Below, in pieces: positions 23,051-36,440 of a DNA stretch of 64,000 nucleotides (position 1 is its first letter; every line of letters begins with the position of its first letter). Source of the DNA: Jacaranda mimosifolia (taxonomy: Eukaryota > Streptophyta > Magnoliopsida > Lamiales > Bignoniaceae); NCBI GenBank assembly GCA_018894105.1, contig CM032126.1:28060391-28124390 (forward strand), in the 5' to 3' direction. The notes beneath the pieces were generated by a model, which saw only the letters and a list, made by a program, of their open reading frames with translations, had not been told where the DNA came from and did not search any database. Both the position numbers and the translations under genes were made by a program.

Positions 23051-26000
23051 TGTAGTGTCCCGTTTGGGAGGTGCCTGCCATTGGGCTGAGGTGCTACTCA
23101 AATCTTTTTCATAATAATTTAAATTCAAAACACACCTCCAAAATTCAATTTCAATTCATAAGACTGTACAACAACCAAAATTGTACAACTCAAGTGATAG
23201 CATCTCAGAATTGACTCAAAAGATCATTTTCGAGTGCGTAGTACGTGCAGCAAAAAACAACAAAATTCAAACTTCAAGAGACACTACAAGAAGTTCAATA
23301 TATTCATATTCTATTGTTTTATAAATAACGGCATATTTCAACTTAAAACAACACTACACGCTAACATTATATACAAACTAAAAGTCTTCCAACTGAGTTT
23401 AGTCCTGTCTATAGTCTCAAATCCTATAGCCACCATCAGATGATATCCAAACACCTACCATAAACAGTTCTTCCAAGTAAGCATCAGTCCTCATTCTTCA
23501 CTATTCATACCTATATGAAAATATTTAAGAAATGCATAGGAGGATGATTCTTAAGGACTCAGTGAGGGAAATACAAACTGGAGATAGAGGAAAAATATTG
23601 AATTTCAACGGTGATAAACAAGGTCATTGATAATAAATTAGATAATTAGTTCATGAATGACGGAAATTAGATTTAGACTCATATAAAAAACTTGAAACAT
23701 GTAAACATTTAGTTGGCCTGTTGGCATCCTTCCTTATTGCTCCTTGATGAATACAGGATAACTTTTCAATAGCATTTAACTTGAACATGAAAAATTTCTC
23801 CTTATCTCTCCATTTGCTCGAGCACTTAGCTCGGCGGGTATTGACCAGATTATATGGCATGGCTGGTCACATGCCAGATCCCGTCACTCACATTTTGCTA
23901 GCTCCAGCTATCTATAAGTTAGGACCGTAGGTGGGTACTAGCCGTAAGACCTATATCCGTCGGTTTGTTCTGCTCGACCGTCTTTTGGACCTAATCCTTG
24001 GGCTCAAACCCCCTCTTGGCGTCCCTTCAGGTGGAAACCGCCCATAGCGCCCCATGGGTTGGAAAGATATAATGCCAACAGATATCAATTCAACTTTTCA
24101 AGCAATAACATGAACATTTCGAAACTTTACCAGATTTGCAATTTACAAGAAATTTTTTTTCCAATAATGGCCGGTAAGGCCTATTCCAATAAATAAGGTA
24201 CATGAACAATTTAAGAGAACTTTTGACATAAATAGGTCTACCAGACCCTTTTAAATATTACTTCCACAAATATCAAGAACATGGGGTTAGCCGGTAAGGC
24301 TGGGGTATAAGGGGACATAAATATGATAATGTAAAGAAAGTTCTAGGCACCAGAACGAATTCAAACATATAATAATATCCAAGAATGCAGGCAAGTCATG
24401 AAATTCGACAATCGAGAATCAATAAGTTTTCGAATCAAGTCAAACAGAAACCCTTACAAGTTTTCACCACGAAACAAACAGGTATGAGAAAGTGCTAGAG
24501 TGGCAGACCCTCACCTTTAAAGTCTCAAATGGCCGTCTCAGTCAATAGCTTACTGGTCCGCTGGACCCATTTTTCCTTGTCACGTAACCATAAGAATAAA
24601 TCCACAATTAAAATCCTTATTAACCTTCAATAATTACAATCTTGCTATTAGTAGCTTAAAATCACTAATTATTTGGTTAATACCGTAGTTTAAAATCTTA
24701 AACGGTACTATCGGCCTAAAATGGCTAATAAAACCGTTATTACCAAAATAATCCCGATTTTCATGTCAAATCTAATAATAGAGCATAAACTAATCATCAA
24801 TTACCTATTTAACCTTATATCAGTATCCCAAATCAAAATAAGCAGTCCAGGTATCTTAATTAACCCCATTATTTTCACTTAGATGTCAAATCGATAAAAT
24901 TAGGGTTTCTTACTTGAATAATCTCAATAAATCCCAAATAAGCATATATCAATACATATCCAGGTCTACTAATTCATACAAGATCCACGCTTGTGTATAA
25001 AGATCACCACTTGACATAAATTACTTTGCTTTTCTTTTGAAATACAAAATTCATACGAATTTAAAACGGTACAAAAACCCTAAACTCAATACCGATCTTT
25101 ACTCAAGAATTTGCTTAACCGGACCTCAAAATCACGAACCAAGACCACTATTACGATCGCCACGATGAGTTGAAGATACTGTCTTGGAGCTGCCAGAGCA
25201 CTGTCAGAGCGCCCCCGCCGTTTGCCAGAGCGCTATCATGCACAGTCGCCGGAACAAACCAACATTACCCCCAAAATGCTCCTTTCAGCTCAACTAAGCA
25301 AACCCCCAAGTCAATTTCACCGATTGCCAACGGATTGAGGTCTAATTTCAACTTCAATTTACCAACACCACTACTACCTCCACCGCGTCGGTTTTCCTCT
25401 AATTCCTCCGCCACCGGTGCTTGAAATCTCAATCCAAAACTACTATCATGATGCTTGAGCTAAGGGTTACAAAACCCAGTACCCATATTTGAACTTCAAT
25501 CGTCGGAGATGGAAGACCTACCAAGCCCCGCCATATTGAAATTTCCAGCCCATTGTCTAGTCGCTACGCTGGTTGGCTCAAGCAGAAACTTATACCGCTG
25601 TGTTACTCGATGAGAGGAAGAGAATGGTATATAATTTCAAAGGTTTCGATGGCTAGAGTTTTTCACCGGAGTGAGAGGAAAGAACTTGGTGCATGGGAAG
25701 AAAATGGAGGAAAAATGAAGAAGAAAGAGTTGACCAATATTTTTAAATGTGATTTTTCTAAAATTACAATTTCATCCCCAAAATTTTACCTCATTCTTTA
25801 ATTAGGTCCTCAAAAGTTATTTCATCCTCAATTTCAGCCCCAAACTTAGTTAGTGCCTAACACTGACCACTTTGACCAATAATAATTCCATGCAAACCAG
25901 CAAAAAAATGAAAATGTGGTCCAATCAAGTCTTGACTATTTGCAATTTTGACCCCAAAACTTTCAAAATTCTTGCAATTAAGTCTTATTTATTTATTTTT

Positions 26001-26080
26001 TGAGCCCTAAAATCCTACCAACCCATATCTTGATTTCTAAATCCTTATTTTCAAATGTACCTAATTTTAGGGGTGTTACA
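23051..26080 (-). repeat. 3' LTR of LARD-like element
   Basis: 3030 bp. On the minus strand it starts TGTAACACCCC and ends GGGACACTACA, with terminal complementarity between GGGGTGTTACA and TGTAGTGTCCC. Reading frames inside it, such as 25170-25424, are not shared intact with the other LTR and are not genes. Confidence 0.92.
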
Positions 26081-26093
26081 ATCCTCCCCCGTT
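26081..26093 (-). other. Polypurine tract of LARD-like element
   Basis: On the minus strand, AACGGGGGAGGAT lies directly before the 3' LTR start TGTAAC. This is the usual position for the plus-strand primer. Confidence 0.8.
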
Positions 26094-29051
26094 AAAAGAA
26101 TTTGGTCCCCAGATTCTCATCTTCGATTAGATGAACTTCAATTAACACTGGCATATATAACATTCTTGTTTCCTTGTTCCTCAGTTATATGTGAATTTCT
26201 CTCATTATTAGGATATATGTCCTCAATTCTTTGGTGATCCCATGACACAATTAAGCACTTTATGCTATTAATAGTTGAGTAAATCTTACATACATCATCA
26301 CATGTCATTTCAATACTTAAAGTCCTCTATTCCATCTTGATAGCGCATACTGTCATTTAATAGATCACAAAAACTGTTATAGTAACAATCGACTAACACA
26401 CCACAAGTTCACTCTTGCATGATATTTATGTTAAGGAGTAGTCGGATTCAAACTTAACATGCTTGTCTTTATGTTAAGTTATACATTCCCAAATAGTTAG
26501 CTATAGGTTCACAAAAGCTAAACATACTAGCTATAGTCGCGAACAACCCATTTGTTGTTCCTGAAGTTCCCTCTGAGGCATTTAGTCGAGAATATATAGG
26601 ATCAAACTCATTTCTAACGTTCAAAACTTATACGGTACTCTCAACCAACTGTTTCCCTCTATCCTTGTGATAATTGTACTTATCCTTTACTTATTTTGCC
26701 GCACACTAAATATATAATTTCATTTCAAACCCAAAGCATATTTACCATTACATACACAATCAGCAAGAATTTCTCTTTTTAACTTTTAAATGATATCTCT
26801 ACTTCATTTAAGCAATCACCATTTCAATAATCCTGAACATAAGCACAATGATTTATCCTTTGGCTTAAGTTTCCCAAAAACATACGTGATCATTCTTATA
26901 TACCAAGGTTCCTTTACAAAGCATATATGTACTGAGCACTTTCTTAATTGTTTTCACCAATGCACTTAATGATTTGGACAAGACCTGAATACACCATTAA
27001 TATCAATTGGAGAACCCTAATAACTTTTGTACCTTGATATACTTTTTGGTCGCGCTTAATTGTCTATAACCTTAATAGAATCGCTTTCTTAATGTTCATG
27101 AGATCATAGCTTAAACACATATATAATATGGCCAATTTCTCAATTCTTAAGAGATTTAAAGGTCCCAATCAAGATCCTTATAATCAATCCCAAAACATGA
27201 TCTTAATTCACAATGTCTATATTGCAAGTAAAAGGGCAATTATTGACCCATCTTCTTTTTGCGTTTCTCATTCAATAGTATATTTTCCTTAACTTCGATT
27301 CTAAACAATCCCAAACATGTGCATTTGGTTAAATAGCTTAGGAGGAAAATAATATCCCAATTTCTCAAACTTGGTAAATCTTGTTGAGCTCTTACTATTG
27401 CTCTACTAATCCTAATCAGTGATGCAAGGTCCTTTCCAAAAGTAAGTAGTCTTCTCAATTCCTTTATTCATTAAGTTTGCTCGATATTCCAATTTTCTCA
27501 TAATTCCTTAATTCACATCCCTATAGTTTACTGGTCTGACTCTTTCAGTAATTAAGGGAATGAAACTTCAAAATTTCTCAAGGTTATCCTTCACATGGTG
27601 TCTGTTGTATTTCCCAGATTACTAATTTCCCTCGTGAATAGCAGGCTACGCGTCTCCATTTCAAGTCTTGGTCTCATTCTCATTCACCTTCTATATCCTC
27701 AATTAGATAATTGCATTCCATTATGCCGCTGATCCCTATCCTCCTTCCACAATCCTATGCATCACAATAGTAACAACATTTTCTTCATCCTTCTTATTTA
27801 TTCTTCCAACTCTCAATTGATTCCTCACCCTTATTATTATTATTTCATATGTCCCAAAGCTGGTTATGCCTACTTATCTTCCAACATTTACTATGATTTC
27901 TCGCAACTCCATTGTTACTAATAACTGTTCTTCAGACAACTATATCGTTTGATCTATATCATCCAATTTTATCCAATATTATGCTTATCTGTATGACCTT
28001 TTAAATCATCAACTCATGAATCTTAAAATGTCACGAAGCACGTCTAAATGTGAACTATTTATGCAAATTCACCTTTTCAAATTTCAAAGAACCTCATGCT
28101 TGTCATCCTTAGATTACTAGGTCAAACAATGTATCCTTTTGTCATTGATTATTTCTTAATTTCTATAGCCCATGGTCTCAATTTCCTATCTTTATATCTC
28201 TTGTCAACCTAATCATACTATCCATCCCATAACTGTATGTGCGCGTCAGATACTCTTTTTCTTATCGACATTATATTTATCATGTTTATATTTTCTTTAT
28301 GTCACCCCTACCTTTAGACACACTGTTAGATTCCAATTTTCCCATAATCCAAAACATCACTCAGTCCTAATAATCACGCTTTTCTTGAATGTACTGCTAC
28401 CCAAAATAATCTTTTTTCTGCATACCCACATAACCAAATGTTCATCTGTAAGCAATTGGCAGGAATTCATTTATCCCAAGGTAATCACCTTCTAGCATTA
28501 CGGACTTTCTCAAAATGATCCTTACTCATCATTTGAGTTCTCATCTGGATGCTTCTCCATCTGGGCTTATATGGCCCGAAGTCTTTGCACTTGAGCCACT
28601 ATTATCATAACCCGTTCTCTTTCTCGTTTAATGTCTTCCATAACCTCTCCACGAGATAGCCCCTAAAACTTAATATTGCTTTCCAATGGGCTGACTCTGC
28701 TTGGCTTGGCATGAGCGACTTATGCTGATTATATAACCTATCCTCGAGTGTCTGACACATCCTTAGCAAGCTTGCTTTCTCTTATTCTGAACCTCAATCC
28801 TTTCCACTAGAGATTCCTTGCTTCATTTATCTACATGCTTTCTTCCTATGATTGTTAACCATCCCTCAATACAGAAATCACAAAATCCGTTTCATTAACA
28901 CCATACTATTTAAATCCATTCCCAATTCCCTTAGGTCCTATGAAACCTTTCAATATACACCAAACACTCAAATTTTAGATCCCAACTAACCTAAACAAAA
29001 GGTTAGCTATGAATGCCAATGATATTCAATACCTAGGTCATTGATAACCTA
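26094..29051 (-). other. Internal region of LARD-like element
   Basis: About 3 kb without RT, RNase H or integrase homology on either strand. The only coding-like trace is near 28530-28670. Confidence 0.7.
28530..28670 (-). pseudogene. Possible gag N-terminal relic
   Basis: Minus-strand reading gives SRGEVMEDIKRERERVMIIV, then AQMEKHPDENSNDE, with an intervening stop. It lies about 400 bp after the primer binding site, where a gypsy gag would start. Homology is suggested by position and composition only. Confidence 0.35.
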
Positions 29052-29063
29052 GCTGTGATACCA
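29052..29063 (-). other. Primer binding site (tRNA-iMet type)
   Basis: On the minus strand, TGGTATCACAGC starts four bases inside the 5' LTR end. It differs at one base from TGGTATCAGAGC, the common plant initiator-methionine tRNA primer site. Confidence 0.85.
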
Positions 29064-29067
29064 CCTC

Positions 29068-32066
29068 TGTAGCGCCCCATTCGGGAGGTGCCTTCCTTCG
29101 GGCTGAGGTACTACTCAAATCTTTTCCATAATAATTTAAATCCAAAACGCACCTCCAAAATTCAATTTCAATTCATAAGACTGCACAGCAACCCAAAATT
29201 TTACAACTCAAGTGATAGCAGCTTAGAATTGACTCAAAAGATCATTTTCAAGTGCGCAATACGTGCAACCAAAAACAACAAAATTCAAACTTCAAGAGAC
29301 ACTACAAGAAGTGCAGCATATTCATATTCTAATATCTTATAAATAACGACATATTTCAACTTAAAACAACACTACATGCCAACATTATATACAAGCTAAA
29401 AATCTTCCAACTAAGTTTAGTCCTGTCCACAGTCTCAAATCCCATAGTCACCATCAGATGATATCCAAACGCCTGTCATAAACAGTTCTTCCAAGCAAGC
29501 ATCAATCCTCATCCTTCACTATTCATACATGTCTAAAAATATTTAAGAAATGCACAGAAGGATGATTCTTAAGGACTCAGTGAGGGAGATACATAATCGA
29601 AGATGGAGGAAAAATATTGAATTTCAATAGCGATAAACAAGGTCATTGATAATAAATCAAATAATTAGTTCATGATTGACGAAAATTAGATTTAGACTCA
29701 TAAAAAAAACTTGAAACATGTAAACATTTAGCTGGCCTGTTGGCATCCTTCGTCATTGCTCCTTGATGAATATAGGATAACTTTTCAATAGTATTTAACT
29801 TGAACATGAAGAATTTATCCTTATCTCTACATTTGCTCGAGCACTTAACTCAGCGGGTATTAACTTGATTATATGGCATGGCCGGTCACATAATGGTCCC
29901 GTCACTCACAGTTTGCTAGCTCTAGCTATCTATAAGTCAGGATCGTAGGTGGGTACTAGCCGAAGACTTGTATCCGTCAGTTTGTTTCGCTTGACTGTCT
30001 TTTGGACCTGGTCCCTGGGCCCAAACCCCTCCGTGGCGTCCCTCTGGGTGGAAATCGCCTATGGCTTCCCATGGGTTGGAAAGATATAATGCCAACAGAT
30101 ATCAATTCAACTTTTCAAGCAATAACATGAACATTTTGAAACTTTACCAAATTCGCAATTTACAAGGCAAAACATTTTTCAATAACGGCCAGCAAGACCT
30201 ATTCCAATAAACAAGGTAATGAACAATTTAAGAGAACTTTTGACATAAATAGGTCTACCAGACCCTTTTAAATATTGCTTTTACAAATATCAAGAACATA
30301 AGGTTAGCCGGCAAGGTAGGGGTATAAGGGACAGAAATCTGACAATGTAAAGAAAGTTTTGGGGACTAGAATGGATTCAAACATATAATAATATCCAAGA
30401 ATATAGGCAAGTCATGAAATTTGACAATCAAGAATCAGTAAGTTTTCGAATCAAGTCAAACAGAAACCCTTACAAGGTTTCACCACGAAACAAACAGGTA
30501 TGAGAAAGTGCTAAAGCAGCAGACCCACACCTTTAAAGTCTCAAATGGCCGTCTCAGTCAATAGCTTACTAGTCCATTGGACCCATTTCCTCGTCACGTA
30601 ACCATAAGAATAACTCCACAACTAAAGTCCTTATTAACCTTCAATAATTACAATCTTGCCATTAATAGCCTAAAAACACTAATTATTCGATTAATACCGT
30701 AGTTTAAAATCTTAAATGGTACTATCGGCCTAAAATGGCTAATAAAGCCGTTATTACCAAAATAATCCCAATTTTCATGTCAAATCTAATAATAGAGCAT
30801 AAACTAGTCCTCAATTACCTATTTAGCCTTATATCGGTATCCTTAATCAAAATAAATGGTCTAGGTATCTTAATTAACCCGATTATTTTCATTTAGGTCT
30901 CAAATCCATAAAATTTTTCTTACTTGAATAATCTTAATAAATCCCAAATTAACATATATCAATGCAGATCCAGGACTACTAATTCATACAAGATCCATGC
31001 ATATATATAAAGATCACCACTTGGCATACATTTCTTAGCTTTTTTTTCCGAAATACAAAATTCATATGAATTTAAAATAGTACAAAAACTTTAAACTTAA
31101 TACTGATTTTTACCCAAGAATTTGCTTAAATGGACCTCAAAATCACGAACCAAGACCACTGTTACAATCATCACGGTGAGCTGAAGATACTATCTCGGAG
31201 CTATCGGAGCATCGCCGGAGGGCCCCCATGCACAGTCGCCGGAACAAACCAATATTACCCATAAAATGCTCCTTTCAGCTTAACTAAGGAAACCCCCAAG
31301 TCAATTTCACCGATTGCCCATGAATTGAGGTCTAATTTTAGCTTCAATATACCAACATCACCACCTCCACTGCGTAGGTTTTCCTCCAATTCCTTCGCCA
31401 CCAATGCTTGAAACCTAAATCCAAAGCTACCTTCATGATCCTTGAGCTAAGGGCTACAAAACCTAGTACCAATACTTGAACTTTGGTTGCCGGAGATGGA
31501 AGACCCACCAAGCCCCGCCGTATTGAAATTTCCAGCCCATTTTTGGTCGCTATGCTGGTTGGTTCAAGGAGATACTTATGCCATTGTGTTCTACTCGATG
31601 AGAGGAAAAGAATGGATATAATTTCAAAGGTTTTGGTGGCTGGAGTTGTTTGCCGGAGTTAGAGGAAAGAACTCGATGCATGGGAAGAATATAGAGGAAA
31701 AATGAAGAAGAAAGAGTTGACCAACATTTTTAAATGCGATTTTTCTAAATTTGCAGTTTCATCCCCAAAATTTTACCTCATTCTTCAATTAGGTCCTCAA
31801 AAGTTATTTCATCTTCAATTTCAGTCCCAAACTAGTTAGTGCCTAACACTGACCCCTTTGACCAATAATAATTCCATGCAAACCCACAAAATAATGAAAA
31901 TATGGTCCAATCAAGTCTTGACTATTTGCAATTTTGACCCCAAAACTTTCAAAATTCTTGCAATTAAGTCCTTTTTATTTATTTTTCGAGCCCTAACGTC
32001 CAACCAACCCATATCTTGATTTCTAAATCCTCATTTTCAAATGTACTGAATTTTATGGGTGTTATA
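29068..32066 (-). repeat. 5' LTR of LARD-like element
   Basis: 2999 bp, collinear with 23051-26080 but with many scattered substitutions and small indels, so the insertion is not recent. Confidence 0.92.
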
Positions 32067-32150
32067 GAACTCCACTACCAATGCTACTAACGTTGGACTC
32101 AATATTTGCAACATTGATTACCTCATTATTTAACACCATAATTTGTCTTT
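32067..32150 (-). pseudogene. Ty1/copia gag start, right of LARD insertion
   Basis: Minus-strand reading MVLNNEVINVANIESNVSS runs to the GAACT duplication. It joins the VRATPVVLAP stretch left of 23051, showing that the LARD-like element split one copia gag. The methionine at about 32141 is the likely original gag start. Confidence 0.6.
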
Positions 32151-32959
32151 TCTATAATTATATAATGAATCTAACACAAATATATCTAGAACCCTTACAA
32201 ATCTGAAATCCAATAACAGAAATTGAAGCTATCGCAAGTAAAACTCCTATTTTCGAATTAAAGTAGAAACCTAATAACTTTTGAAGTAGAGTGAGATCCC
32301 TTTGCAAATTTGTAGATTCTATAATTATTCCTAAAATAGAAAGCTTTCAAACTACAAACATAATCTATAACAGAATTTATCAATCTTTTCAGGCTACACT
32401 TACAATAATTGTAAAGAGCAAAACATGATATTATTATAAGATTGATAATAATATTAATTAAGGGACTTAGCTATCTACCACACCTTAAGGACAATAACAA
32501 AATACATGCATATATTTTGCTATGAAACAATATATATATATATAAAATATAATCCTCCATGAGTAACTTTGAAACTTGATTTCCAGGATATAGTGGAACT
32601 ATATTTCCACAAGTCAAAGTAAATTTACAACAAATTATCAATAAATCCGCCTAGAATCAAACTCAATCCTATTTTTTGCAGTCAATAGAAATTTCAAACT
32701 AAATATATGATTTTATTGACATAATAAAACACGTAAATCTTATAGCAAATATACTGGACAATAGCTTTGCAAAATTGTAGCATGAATTATGTTTTTTTGA
32801 TAGTCAATATGGGAAAAAAGTTGAGTAAAGTCTCTTGGCAGACCACTATTTGTAAGCAAGTAATGTTAAAATAAAGTTAATGTAACTTCTGCTCTTTCCT
32901 GTGCATAGTAGAGCTTTTCTCCTGGAGCTTTCATGGCTGCCCAAAGTTCCTCCACTTGA
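32151..32959. other. Unassigned; possibly 5' end of copia relic
   Basis: AT-rich and upstream (minus strand) of the copia gag start. A 5' LTR would be expected here, but no primer binding site or TG...CA boundary could be placed. Confidence 0.3.
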
Positions 32960-33135
32960 TGTGTGGTCCTTTCTCACTTGATTTATCCTGGCTTTTCCTC
33001 AAGCGAAACCAAGTCCGTCACTCACCTCCCATCGTTTTTCTTTCTTCTTCCCTTTATCTTTTTTCTTGTCGCTAGCCTCTATTTCTTTTTATTTGCTTGT
33101 AATTCCCTATTCTTGTGTGGTCATTTATTGTTATT

Positions 33136-34800
33136 ATGGAGACGCATATAATATCCCATCCCCCAGCCAATAATCAAACTCAGATTCAAGAAAACTCTCC
33201 TGGTTCTATTTTGGAAACTAACCTCACCCTCATAGCTAAGATCCTTTCTAATAAAAACATCAACCTCTAAGCCTTCAAGAAAATCATGATCCAAGTTTGG
33301 AACCTTAGAAAAAATATGATGGCAAACACTTTGGAAAATAACACTGTTGCTTTTGTTTTTGATGATAAACTTGACTTTGAGAAAATCCTCAACCAAGCAC
33401 CTTGGTCATTCAAAATGAATCAAGTCATCATCCAATAATGGATAGAAGATAAATCATATCAAGAAGTTAACATGGCTAAATCTCTCTTCTAGATAAAAAC
33501 TTTCAACATCCCAGTCCATCTTGTCAATCAGAACACAATAGAAAAAATTGGAAATAAATTAGGAAGGTTCATGAAAACTGACCTCCCCACCAAAGCTCAT
33601 GCTTGGAAAACAACTCTTCGGATTAGAGTTGAAGTTGATATTACCAAACCTCTTATCCACTAGTATATTATTGATAAAGGAAATAATGAAGAAGTTGCAG
33701 TGGAGATGAGATATGAATGATTAGCTGAGTTCTGCAATAATTGTAGATGCCTTGGACAGAAGATTGCTAACTGCAAAGATAGTCTTTGTCGAGAGAAGAC
33801 AATGGATTCGATGGAACTCAAGTATGGTCTTTGGCTGAGATCTGAGTAAGAAAATCCAAAACCTAAGTTCCTTTTTCCCTCCATAAAAATTCCTTCACCC
33901 TCTCTGATTCCTAATCAAAACTCACCATTATTACACCTCGTTCACTTGAAAATTCCTTAATCACGCCAAGCAAGGCTGTTGGCTGCTCCAATTCCTTTGA
34001 AAACCCTACTTAAGACTTAGGAGAGATGGTGAGGAAGATAATATCCCAACCCTACACATGGCACCATCTGATGATATTGAGATTTCTCGAACTGCTCAAC
34101 TTCTAAAAACTCTCTCTGTCTGTACCTCTAAAAAATTCCAAAAGGCTAATTTTGTTTGTAATTTGCTAATAGTTAAAACATCACCATTAAATGTATTAGA
34201 TCTCTTGGAAGATTCCTCGAAGAGCTCAAATCACACATTTGTCATTTCTTCTACTTGCAAATATGATGTTTTAGAAATCTAAACAACCTTTTTTAATGCT
34301 AAAATCTTAGATCCTAATACCAAAAGCTCTTTAACATAAGGGCACACCAAACAAACTGTAGCGACCTCTTACAAGTTAATAGGCCAGTCCAGCCCATTGG
34401 TGAGGCCTGTGCTTCAAAAAGACCTCTTCAAGTGGAGCCCAATATTCTATCTAAAAAACCCAAACTTTTGAGTCAGCCCAATCAATTTGGATATACCTTA
34501 ATCCCATCAGAACTAACTACTCAAACCTGTAGCCCGCCAACTCATCATACCCCTCTTGACTCATCTCTTGAAGGCCATGCTGAGCATTCCATTGTTCTTC
34601 AGCAATCAATTAATATGGAAAGAAAGATCATCAAAGTCCTCAGAAATGATAAGAAAAAATCCCAGAAATCTATTGATAACAAAGGCTCAGTCATTATTGA
34701 AGAGTGCCTGCTAATCCTAAGGCCATCACATCTTCCCAAATCCAAATCTCTACCCTATATGATGTTAGAACCACAGACCTAGAGGGGCCAAAAGAGTAAT
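33136..34800 (+). pseudogene. LINE ORF1 (DUF4283 plus zinc knuckle)
   Basis: Starts at the ATG of METHIISHPPANNQ. The DUF4283 region includes NTVAFVFDDKLDFEKILNQA and PWSFKMNQVIIQ, then FNIPVHLVNQNTIEKIGNKL and LRIRVEVDITKPL. A zinc knuckle follows as CNNCRCLGQKIANC, where the usual histidine is replaced by glutamine. Several in-frame stops (after INL, IIQ, SLF, PLIH) break it. The C-terminal part (34432-34782) is polar and unstructured. In plant L1 elements this protein binds the RNA and acts as the Gag-like partner of ORF2. Confidence 0.85.
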
Positions 34801-34829
34801 CACCTTCATAGTTCTCCCCTTCACTATTC

Positions 34830-35575
34830 ATGAGAATCGTAGCATGGAGCTGCCAAGGGCTTTCTAAGCTTAAAGCAGGAAGAGCCCTGAAGAATCTCTT
34901 GAGTAGTGCTAAGCCTGATCTTATCTTTGTTTGTGAAACCAAACTCTCATCCTATAATTGTATTACTGCTATCCTCAATTCTTCACATCTGACAAACCAT
35001 ATTTTTACTCCTTCCGCTGGTCTTTCTGGTGGCATTGTTTAGCTTGGCATAATAATACCCTTGTCCAAATTAAAGTCCATAACTCAAACTTGCTTCATGC
35101 CCTCGTTTTTCAAGAATCCTCTCATCCTTGGTTATTCACTGGCATTTATTGCCTATGCTCCCCATCCTTCAAACCTCTTTTATGGAACCAAATGAGGGAA
35201 ATTGCATATGATTTTGATAGCCTTTGGTTGGTGATGAGTGACTTTAATGGCATTACTTCCCAAGTTGAAGAACTTGGTAGTAAGGCCTTTGCGTGCTCCT
35301 CAAAGAATAACTTCCTTAATGACCTTAACTAACTTGGCCTTATTGATCTTAGATTTACTGGCCACAGTTTCACTTAGAACAACAAAAGGGCTGATGACAC
35401 AAATATCCAACTTAGGTTGGATAAGAGCGTAGCAAATGCTGATTGGTGTTCTATATTCCCTACTGCTTTTGTGTCTCATCTCCCAGCTATAGCCTCTGAT
35501 CACAATCCTATTCTACTCCAAACTCATTCTGACCAATCCCCTGAACCTAAACCATTTCGATTTGAGTTGATGTAG
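34830..35575 (+). pseudogene. LINE ORF2 endonuclease domain
   Basis: Begins MRIVAWSCQGLSKLKAGRAL and LIFVCETKL, the N-terminus of the endonuclease/exonuclease/phosphatase fold, with the catalytic E in ETKL. The usual first motif is WNCRG; here it is WSCQG. Frameshifts move the reading to YCYPQFF, SDFNGITSQVEELGSKA (SDFN with catalytic D) and later SDHNPI, the C-terminal catalytic motif. All main endonuclease motifs are therefore visible, but in at least three frames. Confidence 0.85.
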
Positions 35576-36440
35576 CTCACTAATGACATTTGCAATGATG
35601 CAGTTTCATGTGGTTGAAATCAACCTATTTGTGGATCACTTATCAGAATCACAAAGAAATTGGTAAACAATTTGTGGAATTCTTTCAAGACCTTTTCCAT
35701 ACATCATGCACGACCCTTTTAGAGAAATTCATCAAGGAGACCTATTTCTCCTTACCCCTTTATCCTTTACACTGATCTTCTTCCTCGTATGTTAAATTCA
35801 GAAGAAACAAATGGGAATTTCAAAAGGATTAAGATCTCTAGAGAAGCTCTATGCAGATGACTTAGCCATATACTATCATGCTTATTTAAGTGATGCTAAT
35901 GTTATTTTTTCTTCTCTTAATAGGTTCTATGCATGGTCAGGGCAATGTATCAATAAAGATAAATCCATTATTCATTATAGCTGCAATGTGGATTACCTCT
36001 TCAAGGAAAGAGTCTTTGATACTTGGGGATTTAAGGAGTGTGATCACAAAGCAAAACACATTGGTCTTCCATTTTGTAAACTGAACTCAAGAAAAAGAGC
36101 TTTTACTGATGTCATTACAAAGTTCCAACAAACACTAGTAGGATGGAAAATAAAAAATCTCTCCCAAGCAAGAAAGGGAGTTTTGATAAAAGTTGTTAGT
36201 CAATCCCTCACATGCTACCAAATGTCAACTTTTCTTCTCCCTAAGTCAATCTGTTCTGTCTTAGATCAGGTAATGCATAATTTCTTCTGGAGAGGAAAAG
36301 AGGAAGGCCACTCTCTTTGCCTCATGAATTAAGATTCTATACGTTTACCTAAATCGGGAGGAGGAGTCGACTTTAGAAGAAGTGGGGATTTTAATTGAGA
36401 TTTGATTGCGAAATTAGCTTGGAGCATGGCATGCAATAAT
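35576..36440 (+). pseudogene. LINE ORF2 reverse transcriptase, internally deleted
   Basis: A short stretch like the RT motif before the active site (ISPYPFILYTDLLPRML) precedes KLYADDLAIYYHA, the YADD catalytic motif. ARKGVLIKVVSQSLTCYQMS and MHNFFWRGKEE are standard C-terminal RT text in plant LINEs. Only about 250 bp separate the endonuclease end from the YADD region, so roughly the N-terminal half of RT is missing. Frameshifts occur around 35810 and a stop after LCLMN. Confidence 0.9.

Larger units (their letters stand above)
23051..32066 (-). mobile_element. LARD-like LTR retrotransposon (9.0 kb)
   Basis: Two direct repeats of ~3.0 kb (23051-26080 and 29068-32066) flank a 2987-bp internal region. 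The whole is bordered by the 5-bp target duplication GAACT (23046-23050 and 32067-32071). LTR ends are TGTAGTG/TGTAGCG and GTGTTACA/GTGTTATA. On the minus strand there is a tRNA-iMet-type primer binding site next to the LTR at 29068, and a purine tract next to the LTR at 26080, fixing the orientation. The internal region has no pol, only a short gag-like relic. Large LTRs with a non-coding interior match the LARD class of non-autonomous gypsy-related elements. It is inserted in a copia gag. Confidence 0.92.

Noticed and set aside
25170..25801. Reading frames of 82-84 codons as genes
   Set aside because: They lie inside an LTR, and the same interval of the other LTR has different stops and indels.
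33660..33884. Minus-strand 74-codon reading frame
   Set aside because: It is the antisense shadow of LINE ORF1, whose plus-strand zinc-knuckle region is recognisable.
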